Shown one piece after another: positions 52,572 to 61,007 of a stretch of 64,000 nucleotides of DNA; position 1 is the stretch's first letter, and every line of letters starts with the position of its first letter. Source of the stretch: Mediterraneibacter hominis (GTDB lineage: Bacteria; Bacillota; Clostridia; Lachnospirales; Lachnospiraceae); assembly GCF_014287475.1 (NCBI RefSeq), contig NZ_JACOPF010000001.1, positions 558,001 to 622,000 of the forward strand, read 5' to 3'. The notes beneath the pieces were generated by a model, which was not told the DNA's origin, did no database searches, and saw only the letters and a list, made by a program, of their open reading frames with translations. The translations under genes and the position numbers were made by a program.

Positions 52572-53228
52572 TCATTTGCATAAGCTGCAAATTTTCTCAA
52601 CAACTTCCTCGATTGTCATATCAGAACTATCAATCAAAACTGCATCTTCTGCCTGTCTAAGCGGCGCGATTTTTCGATTCATGTCCTGCTCATCTCTCTT
52701 GGCTATGTCCTGTTTGATTTTCTCAAGTTCACAGGAAATCTGCTTTTCTTTTAACTCCTTATATCGTCTCTTGGCTCTTGTATCCACGCTGGCTGTCAGA
52801 TAAATCTTTACGTCCGCATTCGGCAGAATGGCTGTTCCTATGTCCCGTCCGTCCATAACAACATCCTCTTTCTCGGCCAAATTTTTTTGGAGAAAAAGCA
52901 GCGCCTTCCTCACCTCTGGAATTGCCGACGTGGCAGATGCCATATTGCCTACCTCCTCACTTCTCAATCTGTCTGTTATATTTTTCCCGTTTAAAATAAC
53001 CTGCTGTATTCCATTTTTATAGGACAGCTTCACCTCTGCGTCTTTACATGCCTCTGTAATTTTAGCTGTTTCAGAAGCCTTTATTCCTTTCTCCAGGAAA
53101 TATACGGCAAGCGCGCGGTACATTGCTCCTGTATCTACATAGATATACCCTTTCTTCTTAGCTACTAACTTTGCTATCGTACTTTTTCCTGCCCCTGCAG
53201 GACCGTCAATTGCCACATTATACCCCAT
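52572..53228 (-). CDS. cmk: Cytidylate kinase
   Basis: Phosphorylates CMP and dCMP. It is 218 residues long. IDGPAGAGKSTIAKLVAKKKG is the Walker A region at 6-26, DTGAMYRALA follows, then DGRDIGTAILPNADVKIYLTAS. The ATG at 53228 has AAGGAG upstream; the frame extends 34 codons further without a ribosome site, through the promoter. Confidence 0.96.
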   Translation of the reverse strand: MGYNVAIDGPAGAGKSTIAKLVAKKKGYIYVDTGAMYRALAVYFLEKGIKASETAKITEACKDAEVKLSYKNGIQQVILNGKNITDRLRSEEVGNMASATSAIPEVRKALLFLQKNLAEKEDVVMDGRDIGTAILPNADVKIYLTASVDTRAKRRYKELKEKQISCELEKIKQDIAKRDEQDMNRKIAPLRQAEDAVLIDSSDMTIEEVVEKICSLCK

Positions 53229-53287
53229 TTGTGTACACTCCTTATATTTGTTTTCTTGGTTTTCTTCTATCTTTGTTCGGCAAAAAT

Positions 53288-53316
53288 AGTATAGCGTATA
53301 TTTCCCCTGCGAACAA
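53288..53316 (-). promoter_or_regulatory. Sigma-A promoter of cmk-ispH-rpsA
   Basis: Minus strand TTGTTC (53311-53316), 17 bp, TATACT (53288-53293). It lets cmk be expressed independently of the two-component/ABC block upstream. Confidence 0.8.
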
Positions 53317-53335
53317 GTAGACAAAACCACATTCC

Positions 53336-54235
53336 TCAGACTGCTTTTTTTAGCCTTATTACTATAAAGAACTGATTTTTGCTAAGCTTTGCAGAAATTT
53401 CTCCTCCCATTTTTTTAACAAATTCTCTGGCGATCGCAAGTCCCAGACCGGAAGAGTTCTTACTTCTTGCTGCATCTGCCTTATAAAACCGTTCAAATAC
53501 TTTTTCTACGTCAATCCGTTCTGGATCTTTTACTTCATTTACAAATGTCAGAACTGCTTCTTTTCCCTCCTCTGACAGAGAAACACCGATTTTCTTTTCG
53601 CCATGCTCTAATCCATTTTTAATAATATTTTGCACCACCCTGCAAATCGCCTGCCTGTTTCCCTCGATCCATATTATTTTATCTGTAATCGCAAGCTCTG
53701 GTTCTATCCCATATTCTATCCAATTGTCATAGTAGGAAAACAAAGTCTCTTTTAAAACCTGCGTCAAGTTCAGACGTTCTGCCGCCAACTCATATGATTC
53801 ATTCTGCAGCTTCGTATAAGTAAATAATTCCTCCAGCATTTCTTTTAAACTGTCAATTCTCTCCTGTATCACTTTCAAGTAGCGGATTCTTTCCTCCTCA
53901 CTTTTGCTTTCTTCCAGTAATTGAAAATACCCATCCAAAGAGGTAAGAGGCGTTCGGATGTCATGGGACAGATTCGTATAAGTATCTGCAATCATCTGCT
54001 CCTTTTTTACATACTGTCTTTTCTCTTCTTTTCTTTCTAAAAGAAGATAATTCAACAGACTGGAAAGCTCTTTGATTCCTCCCCAATTTATTTCTTTTGT
54101 AATCAACATATTACTTTCGTTTTCCTTTAAAAAATACAACTGGCGGCAGATGTCCTTCACCTGCCGCTGATATTTCAAAAATACCACTGTCAAAATTAAA
54201 ACCACTCCACACAAGCCTGCTATTATAATATACAT
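53336..54235 (-). CDS. Sensor histidine kinase with minimal sensor
   Basis: A 299-residue kinase. One N-terminal helix at about 3-20 is followed at once by cytoplasmic sequence, so there is almost no extracellular part. H-box SHDIRTPLTSLDGY with His near 93, N-box QNIIKNGLEHGE, and GLGLAIAREFV. It is encoded last in the ABC operon, apart from its regulator. The architecture suggests it reads the state of the transporter rather than a ligand, as known for other bacitracin/lantibiotic systems. Confidence 0.88.
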   Translation of the reverse strand: MYIIIAGLCGVVLILTVVFLKYQRQVKDICRQLYFLKENESNMLITKEINWGGIKELSSLLNYLLLERKEEKRQYVKKEQMIADTYTNLSHDIRTPLTSLDGYFQLLEESKSEEERIRYLKVIQERIDSLKEMLEELFTYTKLQNESYELAAERLNLTQVLKETLFSYYDNWIEYGIEPELAITDKIIWIEGNRQAICRVVQNIIKNGLEHGEKKIGVSLSEEGKEAVLTFVNEVKDPERIDVEKVFERFYKADAARSKNSSGLGLAIAREFVKKMGGEISAKLSKNQFFIVIRLKKAV

Positions 54236-54251
54236 TTGCCGCCTCTCTTAG

Positions 54252-55091
54252 CTATATATCTCTCTGTTTAAATACTGTGCTGCTTATCAGCAGAGCCGCA
54301 GCTGCGAATACAATCGTTACTGATATTGCTGCATACACTGCCTTTTGCGAAACCTCCATACCTAACATAGAAATTCTCCCTGTCAATGTATATTTTATCA
54401 TCTGAAAGTTTTCAAAGCCAGCCTTCTCTGCCATCTTGTCAATAAATCCATATATAATTGTCATAATATTCATACATATGCAGATACCAAGCGCAACGCT
54501 AAATACATTACTTTCTATCAGAATTGCCATACACATCACAACCAGAAGAAAGGCAAAATGAAGCCCTGTCTGTACTCCGGCATAAGCAGCAAACGCTTTT
54601 GCATCTCCCCATATAACAGTACCTGCAAATAACTGATTGCAGACTGCCTGTATAAGTACCGCCGCAGCCACTGTACAGATCGTATAAATGCATAAGGCGG
54701 CCGCTTTTGCATAAATCAGTGTTCTTCTATCTTTTACCTGTCCGGCTATATTTTTAACGTAACCGCTTGAGATGTCCCCAGTACTGTACAGTACTGTAAA
54801 AATCACCATAAACAGCGCAATAAATTTTCCTTTCATATTAGCATAGAACATATCGTACACAGACACCTGCGCATCCGGCTTCGTGGGCGCTGTTACTTCC
54901 AGCCCAAATATAACCTCACTTTTTTGTTCTTCTTCATACATCTGCTGTTTTTCTTCCTGTGTCATCATATTTAGTTCTTCTACAGACATATAGGTGCTAA
55001 ATCCGATTGCGACTGCCATAACAATCCAGACGATATAAAGACTTTTTGACTTGAACATTCTGAAAAGTTCCATTCGAATCATATTAAGCAT
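54252..55091 (-). CDS. ABC-2 type transporter permease
   Basis: A 279-residue membrane protein with six hydrophobic helices and a long external loop after the first (about 40-80, rich in Glu and Lys). Pairs with the ATPase whose stop it overlaps by 8 bp. The ATG at 55091 has GGAGG eight bases upstream; an upstream GTG overlaps that site. Resembles permeases of BcrB/LanE type by context. Substrate unknown. Confidence 0.82.
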   Translation of the reverse strand: MLNMIRMELFRMFKSKSLYIVWIVMAVAIGFSTYMSVEELNMMTQEEKQQMYEEEQKSEVIFGLEVTAPTKPDAQVSVYDMFYANMKGKFIALFMVIFTVLYSTGDISSGYVKNIAGQVKDRRTLIYAKAAALCIYTICTVAAAVLIQAVCNQLFAGTVIWGDAKAFAAYAGVQTGLHFAFLLVVMCMAILIESNVFSVALGICICMNIMTIIYGFIDKMAEKAGFENFQMIKYTLTGRISMLGMEVSQKAVYAAISVTIVFAAAALLISSTVFKQRDI

Positions 55092-56001
55092 TGTCCGCAC
55101 CTCCCGTCAGATTTAAGAAATAGCTTTCCAGTTCCTCACTTGTAATTCCAATGCCTTTCACTGAAATCCCTGCTTTTGCAAGCTCCATATTGACTGCGGC
55201 GCTCTCTAAAAGCCGTTCATATATATAGATTCTTTCTTTATCCACAACCTGGTAATTTGTAAATCCCATCTTGTCAATCACTGGGATGGCTTTTTGGGGA
55301 TCATCTAGTATTATTTCTATTCTTTCACTGCATCGCTTCCATAATTCTTCTCTTGTCAGTTCCTGCAAAAGACTTCCGTTATGGATAATTCCATAATGGG
55401 TTGCAATCTTTGACAATTCTTCCAGAATATGACTGGAAATGAGAATCGTCATATTCCGTTCCTCCTGTAGTTGTATAATCGTATCCCTCACTTCCGCAAT
55501 CCCCTGCGGGTCTAGTCCGTTGATTGGCTCATCCAGAACAAGCAGATCCGGTTCTCCTACGAGCGCCAGCCCAATTCCTAGTCTTTGTTTCATCCCGAGG
55601 GAAAAATGTTTCACCTTCTTCTTTCCTGTATCAGATAATCCCACTGTTCTTAAAATCTCTGGGATATACGTTTTACCGCTGATACCGAACAGCTTACATT
55701 TTACTAAAAGGTTATCATAAGCAGACATATTTCCATACAGTCCCGGTGATTCGATCAGACAGCTGACACGGGAACGGACATTTTTTAAATCTTTTCCTTT
55801 ATAGCCGAACATTTCGATTTCACCGCCAGTCGGCTGCGCCAGTCCGCTTATCATTTTCAAAAAAGTTGTTTTTCCTGCACCATTTCTGCCGATAAAGCCA
55901 TAGATCGCTCCTCTTTTTATATGAATACTGACCTGATCCACTGCCTTTTTGTGCCCGAACTGCTTCGTCAGATTATACGTACTCAACAGATATTCGTTCA
56001 T
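55084..56001 (-). CDS. ABC transporter ATPase, BcrA/LanF-like
   Basis: A 305-residue ATPase. Walker A GRNGAGKTTFLK at about 38-49, signature FSLGMKQRLG, Walker B LLVLDEPINGLDP, then H-loop SSHILEEL. The C-terminal 80 residues form the extension typical of bacitracin- and lantibiotic-immunity ATPases. First gene of the ATPase-permease-kinase unit, behind a likely regulated promoter. Confidence 0.88.
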   Translation of the reverse strand: MNEYLLSTYNLTKQFGHKKAVDQVSIHIKRGAIYGFIGRNGAGKTTFLKMISGLAQPTGGEIEMFGYKGKDLKNVRSRVSCLIESPGLYGNMSAYDNLLVKCKLFGISGKTYIPEILRTVGLSDTGKKKVKHFSLGMKQRLGIGLALVGEPDLLVLDEPINGLDPQGIAEVRDTIIQLQEERNMTILISSHILEELSKIATHYGIIHNGSLLQELTREELWKRCSERIEIILDDPQKAIPVIDKMGFTNYQVVDKERIYIYERLLESAAVNMELAKAGISVKGIGITSEELESYFLNLTGGADNA

Positions 56002-56031
56002 TCTATTTCCTCCTTTTTCGTATCTGCTATC

Positions 56032-56074
56032 ATCTTATCTCTCAACTCCTAATGAATCGCAAATAAATCGTAAA
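56032..56074 (-). promoter_or_regulatory. Response-regulator-type promoter of the ABC operon
   Basis: On the minus strand two 11-bp direct repeats, TTTACGATTTA and TTTGCGATTCA, stand head to tail (plus-strand 56064-56074 and 56053-56063). Each contains CGATT, with six bases between. The second covers the -35 position; 17 bp on is TAAGAT (56032-56037). This is the layout of OmpR/PhoB-type activators. Confidence 0.6.
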
Positions 56075-56087
56075 AAAAGAGTAAAGA

Positions 56088-56762
56088 TTACGGGTGGAGG
56101 CGGAAACCAATCCCCCATACTGTCTCTATATATTCTTTGTCAGAAACCTCTTTTATCTTTTTTCGCATATTGCTGATGTGTACATCCAACGTTTTCGTCT
56201 CTCCCATATATACTTCCTCCCACGCATATTCAAAAATTTCTTCCTTACTAAATACTTTTTTGGGATGTTTTAAAAGCAGTTCCAATATGGAAAATTCTTG
56301 TTTTGTAATTTTAGGTAATTCTCTTTCATCTATAAATACCTGGTGTGTATCTTTATCTAATACCATTCCTTGATAGGATATTTTCGTTTTCTGAATTTCC
56401 TTTGTACTTTTTCGCAGCTGCACTTCTATTCGAGCAAGCACCTCTTTAATATCAAATGGTTTCGTCACATAGTCATCTGCGCCTTTTTTCAAAAATTCCA
56501 CTTTTACGTCAATCGTATCTTTTGCCGTCAGTACGATAACCGGAGTCTGTCCCTGCCTGCGGATTTCCTGCAGCACATCCTCCCCCGATATTCCCGGCAG
56601 CATCAGATCCAGGAGTACTAAAGCATATCGGTTCATTGTTAAAAGAAGCCTTGCCTCTGTCCCTGAAAATGCCTGTGTACAGCCATATCCTTCTTTTTGA
56701 AGCGCTTCTTTTAGCAGCGCGTTTATGTGTATATCATCTTCTACTATCAATATCTCGTTCAT
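56088..56762 (-). CDS. OmpR/PhoB-family response regulator
   Basis: A 224-residue regulator. Receiver domain 1-115: acidic pair EDD at about 8-10, phospho-acceptor Asp in LVLLDLMLPG (about residue 51), Thr in VIVLTAKD and Lys in VTKPFD. Winged helix at about 125-224 ends TVWGIGFRL. The second ATG (56762) is taken for spacing to GAGGG. It lies 40 bp after the ABC-F gene and 86 bp before the ABC ATPase. Confidence 0.9.
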   Translation of the reverse strand: MNEILIVEDDIHINALLKEALQKEGYGCTQAFSGTEARLLLTMNRYALVLLDLMLPGISGEDVLQEIRRQGQTPVIVLTAKDTIDVKVEFLKKGADDYVTKPFDIKEVLARIEVQLRKSTKEIQKTKISYQGMVLDKDTHQVFIDERELPKITKQEFSILELLLKHPKKVFSKEEIFEYAWEEVYMGETKTLDVHISNMRKKIKEVSDKEYIETVWGIGFRLHP

Positions 56763-56808
56763 CTTCATCCCTCTGCCTTTAATTTTTTGTCATAGTACCT
56801 GCTTTATT

Positions 56809-58350
56809 TTACTGCCAACTCCCTGCCTTTTCAATATGTATTACTTTCTTTATCCAGTCTTGATAAAAGCTTTCTTCATGGGAGACAAGAAGAACAGCTC
56901 CTTCAAATTCTTTCAAAGCTTTCTTTAATGCTTCTTTAGATGGAATATCCAGATGGTTTGTAGGTTCATCCAAAATCAGAAAATTATATGGTGTGTGCAT
57001 AAGCAGACATAATTGTACTTTTGCCTGTTCTCCTCCACTTAACGTTTTTATCTCCTGTGTGGCCTGCCTCTGCGAAATTCCGCATTTCGCAAGTAATTCT
57101 CTCACTTCTTTTGTTTTAAGGGAAGGATAAGAATCGGAAAGTATCTGCACCGGTGTCTTTCTTAAATCCAGCCAGTTAAAATCTTGCTCATAATATCCGA
57201 TTTTCGCTTGACTTGAAAAACAAAATTCTCCTTTTATAGGTGGAATTTTCCCCATTAATGTTTTTAGAAATGTTGATTTTCCAATTCCGTTAAAGCCTGT
57301 TACTGCAATCTTGTCCCCTCCTTTCACAGAAAAATTAAGCTCTGCTAAGATCGGAATATGGTATCCCACAGAAAGCCCATTTATTTTTAAATATTCTGTC
57401 TTTTTCACAGGAGCCTTTTGGAAACTAAAAAATAGTTTTCTTTCTTCTTGCGCTGGCGGAGCTATTTTTTCCATTCGTTCTAATTGCTTTCTCCTGCCTC
57501 GCGCCATTTTAGATTTTCTTCCAGCGATATTTTTCCGAATAAACTCTTCTGTCTTTTTTACCTGTCTTTCCTGCGCGTTGTACTTCCGGCTATATTCTTT
57601 ATATATCCGTTCTTTTTTTACTAAGAACTCTGGATAAGATACATTATATTTTACTGTCTTTTTCTGGTCGATGTCACAGACCCCTGTACATATCTGTTCT
57701 AAAAATGACTTATCATGGGAAACTGCCAAGAAAGCGTTCGGTAGTTTTGAAAGATACTCTGAAAGCCAGTGTATATGCTCTTTGTCTAAAAAGTTTGTCG
57801 GTTCGTCCAAAAGCAGTATATCTGGCTTTGCCAGTAAGAGCTTTGCCAGGATAACCTTTGCACGCTGCCCTGCACTCATCTGTCCTACAGGATGGTTTCT
57901 TGCTAATACTGTCAACCCCAGCCCTTCCATTATCTGATCGATTTTTGTATCAATCAGATAAAATTCCTGGCACTCTAACTCCTCTTGATATTGTGCCGCC
58001 CTTTTCAACACATTGCCGCACTTCTCTGCCTCTTCATAGAGGCTGTTCATCTTTTTTTCCATCTCATATAGCTTGACAAACGCTGTTTTCAGAAATGTAT
58101 CTATTGTAAGCGTTTTATCTATCTGTGCATATTGATCCAGATATCCCCGCTTTACGTCCGGCTGCCATATTATTCTGCCTTCATCTGGGATAAGCTGCCC
58201 TGTACAGATTTTAATGAATGTGCTTTTTCCCGTTCCATTTTTTCCAACTATTCCTATATGCTCTCCTTTATTTAAATTAAAGCAGGCATCTTTAAACAAA
58301 ATATTATCTCCAAAAGAATGACTTAACTTTATAATTTCCAGTAAACTCAT
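56809..58350 (-). CDS. ABC-F family ATPase (possible ribosome-protection type)
   Basis: A 513-residue cytosolic protein with two nucleotide-binding domains and no membrane part. NBD1: GIVGKNGTGKSTF at about 34-46, unusual signature MSAGQRAK, LLLDEPTNFLD. A linker of about 80 residues rich in Lys/Arg (GRKSKMARGRRKQLERM) separates NBD2: GFNGIGKSTFLK, LSGGEQAKV, LILDEPTNHLD. Such proteins act on the ribosome; some give antibiotic resistance, others are housekeeping. Context beside a peptide-antibiotic-type ABC system favours defence, by inference. Confidence 0.85.
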   Translation of the reverse strand: MSLLEIIKLSHSFGDNILFKDACFNLNKGEHIGIVGKNGTGKSTFIKICTGQLIPDEGRIIWQPDVKRGYLDQYAQIDKTLTIDTFLKTAFVKLYEMEKKMNSLYEEAEKCGNVLKRAAQYQEELECQEFYLIDTKIDQIMEGLGLTVLARNHPVGQMSAGQRAKVILAKLLLAKPDILLLDEPTNFLDKEHIHWLSEYLSKLPNAFLAVSHDKSFLEQICTGVCDIDQKKTVKYNVSYPEFLVKKERIYKEYSRKYNAQERQVKKTEEFIRKNIAGRKSKMARGRRKQLERMEKIAPPAQEERKLFFSFQKAPVKKTEYLKINGLSVGYHIPILAELNFSVKGGDKIAVTGFNGIGKSTFLKTLMGKIPPIKGEFCFSSQAKIGYYEQDFNWLDLRKTPVQILSDSYPSLKTKEVRELLAKCGISQRQATQEIKTLSGGEQAKVQLCLLMHTPYNFLILDEPTNHLDIPSKEALKKALKEFEGAVLLVSHEESFYQDWIKKVIHIEKAGSWQ

Positions 58351-58454
58351 TATTTTCCTCTCTTTTCTGTCTCTTTTTATTTTTAAGGTAACCCGCGCGA
58401 TTCCACTCTACGCCCTCGCCCCTGAAATCTTACTCTCTGCAGCCCTTCCTAATA

Positions 58455-58510
58455 GAAAAAAAGAACAGAAGATAGATACAAGCTGTATCTGCCTTCTGTT
58501 CTTTTTTTCT
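58455..58510 (-). terminator. Strong bidirectional terminator upstream of the ABC-F gene
   Basis: AAGAACAGAAG pairs with CTTCTGTTCTT (11 bp), and GATACA with TGTATC inside it, flanked by long A- and T-runs. It closes the yhiN unit, or it could attenuate transcription into the ABC-F gene about 105 bp downstream. Confidence 0.85.
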
Positions 58511-58677
58511 ATAGACGGACTTATCCTTTCTTAGCATATGGTATCCGCCCTGAATAAACAAAAGGCTACAGACAAACATTGTCCATAGCCCGCTATACAT
58601 AAAACGATACGGAAAAAGGAGCAATAATAAAAGAAGATTTCTCCCTTTTACAAATTGCCCTGCTTTTTCCGATGAAA

Positions 58678-58785
58678 TCAAATGTATACTCTCATACGAT
58701 ACTCTGCACAATGTTTCATCGGATTGAATTGCACAGAGTAAAGCTTCTGCTTAGGCGGAAGTTTATTTTCCATATATAATCCCAT
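58678..58785 (-). CDS. Possible 35-residue small protein
   Basis: The ATG at 58785 has TTTGGAGGAG seven bases upstream, as good as any in the window. The peptide is MGLYMENKLPPKQKLYSVQF followed by NPMKHCAEYRMRVYI, basic and without a membrane segment. It lies 44 bp after yhiN. Unknown function. It could be a real gene or a leader peptide for the downstream terminator region. Confidence 0.45.
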   Translation of the reverse strand: MGLYMENKLPPKQKLYSVQFNPMKHCAEYRMRVYI

Positions 58786-58829
58786 ACGATAACTCCTCCA
58801 AATTCCTTTTCTATATCTTCTTCTCTTTT

Positions 58830-60068
58830 TTAAATCGTATCTGACGCGGCAGCAGCGGCCAAGTATGCCGTACTCCAACAGACTTGCAGGTTAAATCCTC
58901 CGGTCAGAGCGTCTACATCTATCACTTCTCCTGCAAAATATAAATGCTTTACCAGCTTTGACTCCATTGTCCCCGGATCGATCTCTTTGACATTTACACC
59001 GCCTTGCGTAATAATTGCCTCTTTGTACTCCCTTGTTCTCGTAAGCGTCATTTGGAAATCCTTTATAAGGCTAATAAATCTTTTGCGTTCCTCCCTAGTA
59101 ATTTCATTTATTTTCTTTTCAGAAGTAATCCCTGATAATTCTACCATAACAGGACGCAATTTTGATGGAAAAAGACTTGCCGCCACATTTTTAAACTGCC
59201 TGTTATGATTTGACTCAAACTCACGCAGGACTCTCTGCTCTAACTTTTCTACAGAGAGCGCCGGCTTCAAATCGATATGCAACATCAACTCTTTCTTTTT
59301 CAGTATGTTTCCTACAATGCTGCTTGCACTTAAAATGACCGGACCCGTTACACCATAATGTGTAAACAGCATCTCGCCGAACTCTTCATACACCTTCCTT
59401 TTCCCATCCGTAATCTGTACACGAATATTTCTAAGGGAAAGTCCCTGCAGCTCTTTCACATACCATTCTTTTACTTCTATTGGAACAAGCGCCGGTAACA
59501 GTTCTGTCACTGTATGCCCGCATTTCCTTGCAAACCGGTACCCGTCTCCTGTAGAACCGGTAGATGGATACGAAAGTCCTCCCGACGCTACAATGCAGGC
59601 GTCTCCCTCTATCGTTTTTCCGTCTTTTAGACGAACAGCATAAAATCTTTGGTCTTTTACCAGTATATCCGCTACCTCCGTATGCAGATGAATCTGCACG
59701 CCCAGCTTCTCCATTTTTCTCTTCAACGCCTGAATAATGTCAGAAGAATGATCGGAAGCGGGAAAAACTCTGCCGCCTCGTTCTATCTTTGTTTTTACAC
59801 CAAGCCCTTCAAAAAAATCAATCGCCTGTTCATTTGTAAAGCTATAAAACCCACTGTATAAAAATTTAGGATTACGAACCACAGAAGAAAAAAACACCTC
59901 TGCATCTGCAGCATTTGTAAAATTACAGCGACCTTTTCCAGTAATAAATAGTTTTTTCCCCAGCTTCTCATTTTTTTCAAATACATGTACTTCGCTGCCT
60001 TTTTCCGCTGCAAATACTGCCCCCGCCATTCCTGCGGCGCCGCCGCCGATTATGAGCACTCTACTCAT
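58830..60068 (-). CDS. yhiN: YhiN/HI0933-family FAD-dependent oxidoreductase
   Basis: A 412-residue flavoprotein. The N-terminal dinucleotide fold is VLIIGGGAAGMAGAVFAAEKG, followed by GKKLFITGKGRCNFTN, and near the C-terminus FAGEVIDVDALTGGFNLQ. The biochemical role is unknown. In related genomes it usually lies directly before cmk; here an accessory block separates them. It overlaps the murR/rpiR-like gene by 8 bp. Confidence 0.93.
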   Translation of the reverse strand: MSRVLIIGGGAAGMAGAVFAAEKGSEVHVFEKNEKLGKKLFITGKGRCNFTNAADAEVFFSSVVRNPKFLYSGFYSFTNEQAIDFFEGLGVKTKIERGGRVFPASDHSSDIIQALKRKMEKLGVQIHLHTEVADILVKDQRFYAVRLKDGKTIEGDACIVASGGLSYPSTGSTGDGYRFARKCGHTVTELLPALVPIEVKEWYVKELQGLSLRNIRVQITDGKRKVYEEFGEMLFTHYGVTGPVILSASSIVGNILKKKELMLHIDLKPALSVEKLEQRVLREFESNHNRQFKNVAASLFPSKLRPVMVELSGITSEKKINEITREERKRFISLIKDFQMTLTRTREYKEAIITQGGVNVKEIDPGTMESKLVKHLYFAGEVIDVDALTGGFNLQVCWSTAYLAAAAASDTI

Positions 60069-60990
60069 TTTCTTCCTTCTCCTTCTGAAGCTTCATATCA
60101 CTTACATGGTTCAATTCGTCTCCGCTGTACACCTGATATTCATCCCATATATCCTCCAGCATTTCCAACGTACTGATCACTTCTTTTTGCTTCTTCATAC
60201 ACAGCGCCACTACCAATGCGTTGATCACGCTCAAAGGAGCTACCAGTGAATCCACGATAGACGCCATATCACTTCTGGCAATCAGATTGCAGGAAGAATA
60301 TAAATTCATGGGGGAATGTACACTATCTGTCAGTGTAATCACCTTTGCTTTCCGATTGCTTGCAAACTCGAGCGCTTTTAACGTACGCATGGAATATCGC
60401 GGAAAGCTGATTGCGATGATTACATCCTTCTCATTGATTCGAATAAGCTGTTCGAAAATCTCGCTGGAACTGTTTGTATTCACCAGCACAACATCCTCAC
60501 ATATTAAATTCAGATAAAAACTCAAAAAAGATGCCAGTGGAGCGCAGCTGCGGATTCCAATTACATAAATCTTTTTTGCATTCAATATTGTATCAATGGC
60601 AAGCTCAAATGCCTTCTGATCAATCCCCGTCAGTGTGAGCTTGATCTTTTCAATATCGGACTGCAATACGGTAGCAAGAATTTCCGACTGGCTGATTCTT
60701 CCGTAAGTCACTTCCATTCGCTGAATCGAATTCAGCCGCGTCCTCACCAGTTCCTCCAGCGCTTTCTGAAATCCCGGATACCCTTTATATCCAAGCTGTG
60801 TTGCAAACCGAACTACCGTAGATTCACTTACTCCGACTACTTCTCCCAGTCTTGAGGCAGTGAGGAACACTGCCTTATCATAATTTTCCCGCACATAATC
60901 GGCAAGACGCTTCTGCCCCTTGCTCAGCTTTGCATATTTATTTTCCATGCGCATCAATAGTTCATTTGCACTGTTTTCTCCCATTTCCAT
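60061..60990 (-). CDS. MurR/RpiR family transcription regulator
   Basis: A 309-residue regulator. The N-terminal HTH_6 domain covers about 10-85 (VGVSESTVVRFATQLGYKGY is the recognition region); the C-terminal SIS sugar-phosphate-binding domain has IYVIGIRSCAPLASFLS and IAISFPRYS. Family members sense phosphosugars. No sugar gene is adjacent, so the target cannot be named. Co-transcribed with yhiN and just downstream of the aminopeptidase. Confidence 0.9.
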   Translation of the reverse strand: MEMGENSANELLMRMENKYAKLSKGQKRLADYVRENYDKAVFLTASRLGEVVGVSESTVVRFATQLGYKGYPGFQKALEELVRTRLNSIQRMEVTYGRISQSEILATVLQSDIEKIKLTLTGIDQKAFELAIDTILNAKKIYVIGIRSCAPLASFLSFYLNLICEDVVLVNTNSSSEIFEQLIRINEKDVIIAISFPRYSMRTLKALEFASNRKAKVITLTDSVHSPMNLYSSCNLIARSDMASIVDSLVAPLSVINALVVALCMKKQKEVISTLEMLEDIWDEYQVYSGDELNHVSDMKLQKEKEENE

Positions 60991-61007
60991 GTTTCTACCT
61001 GTCCTTT

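Noticed and set aside
58430..58711. A 93-codon frame with leucine-rich and hydrophobic stretches downstream of yhiN
   Set aside because: It starts at TTG without a ribosome site and runs through the strong terminator at 58455-58510. A shorter real membrane peptide within it (from about MYSGLWTMFVC) cannot be excluded.
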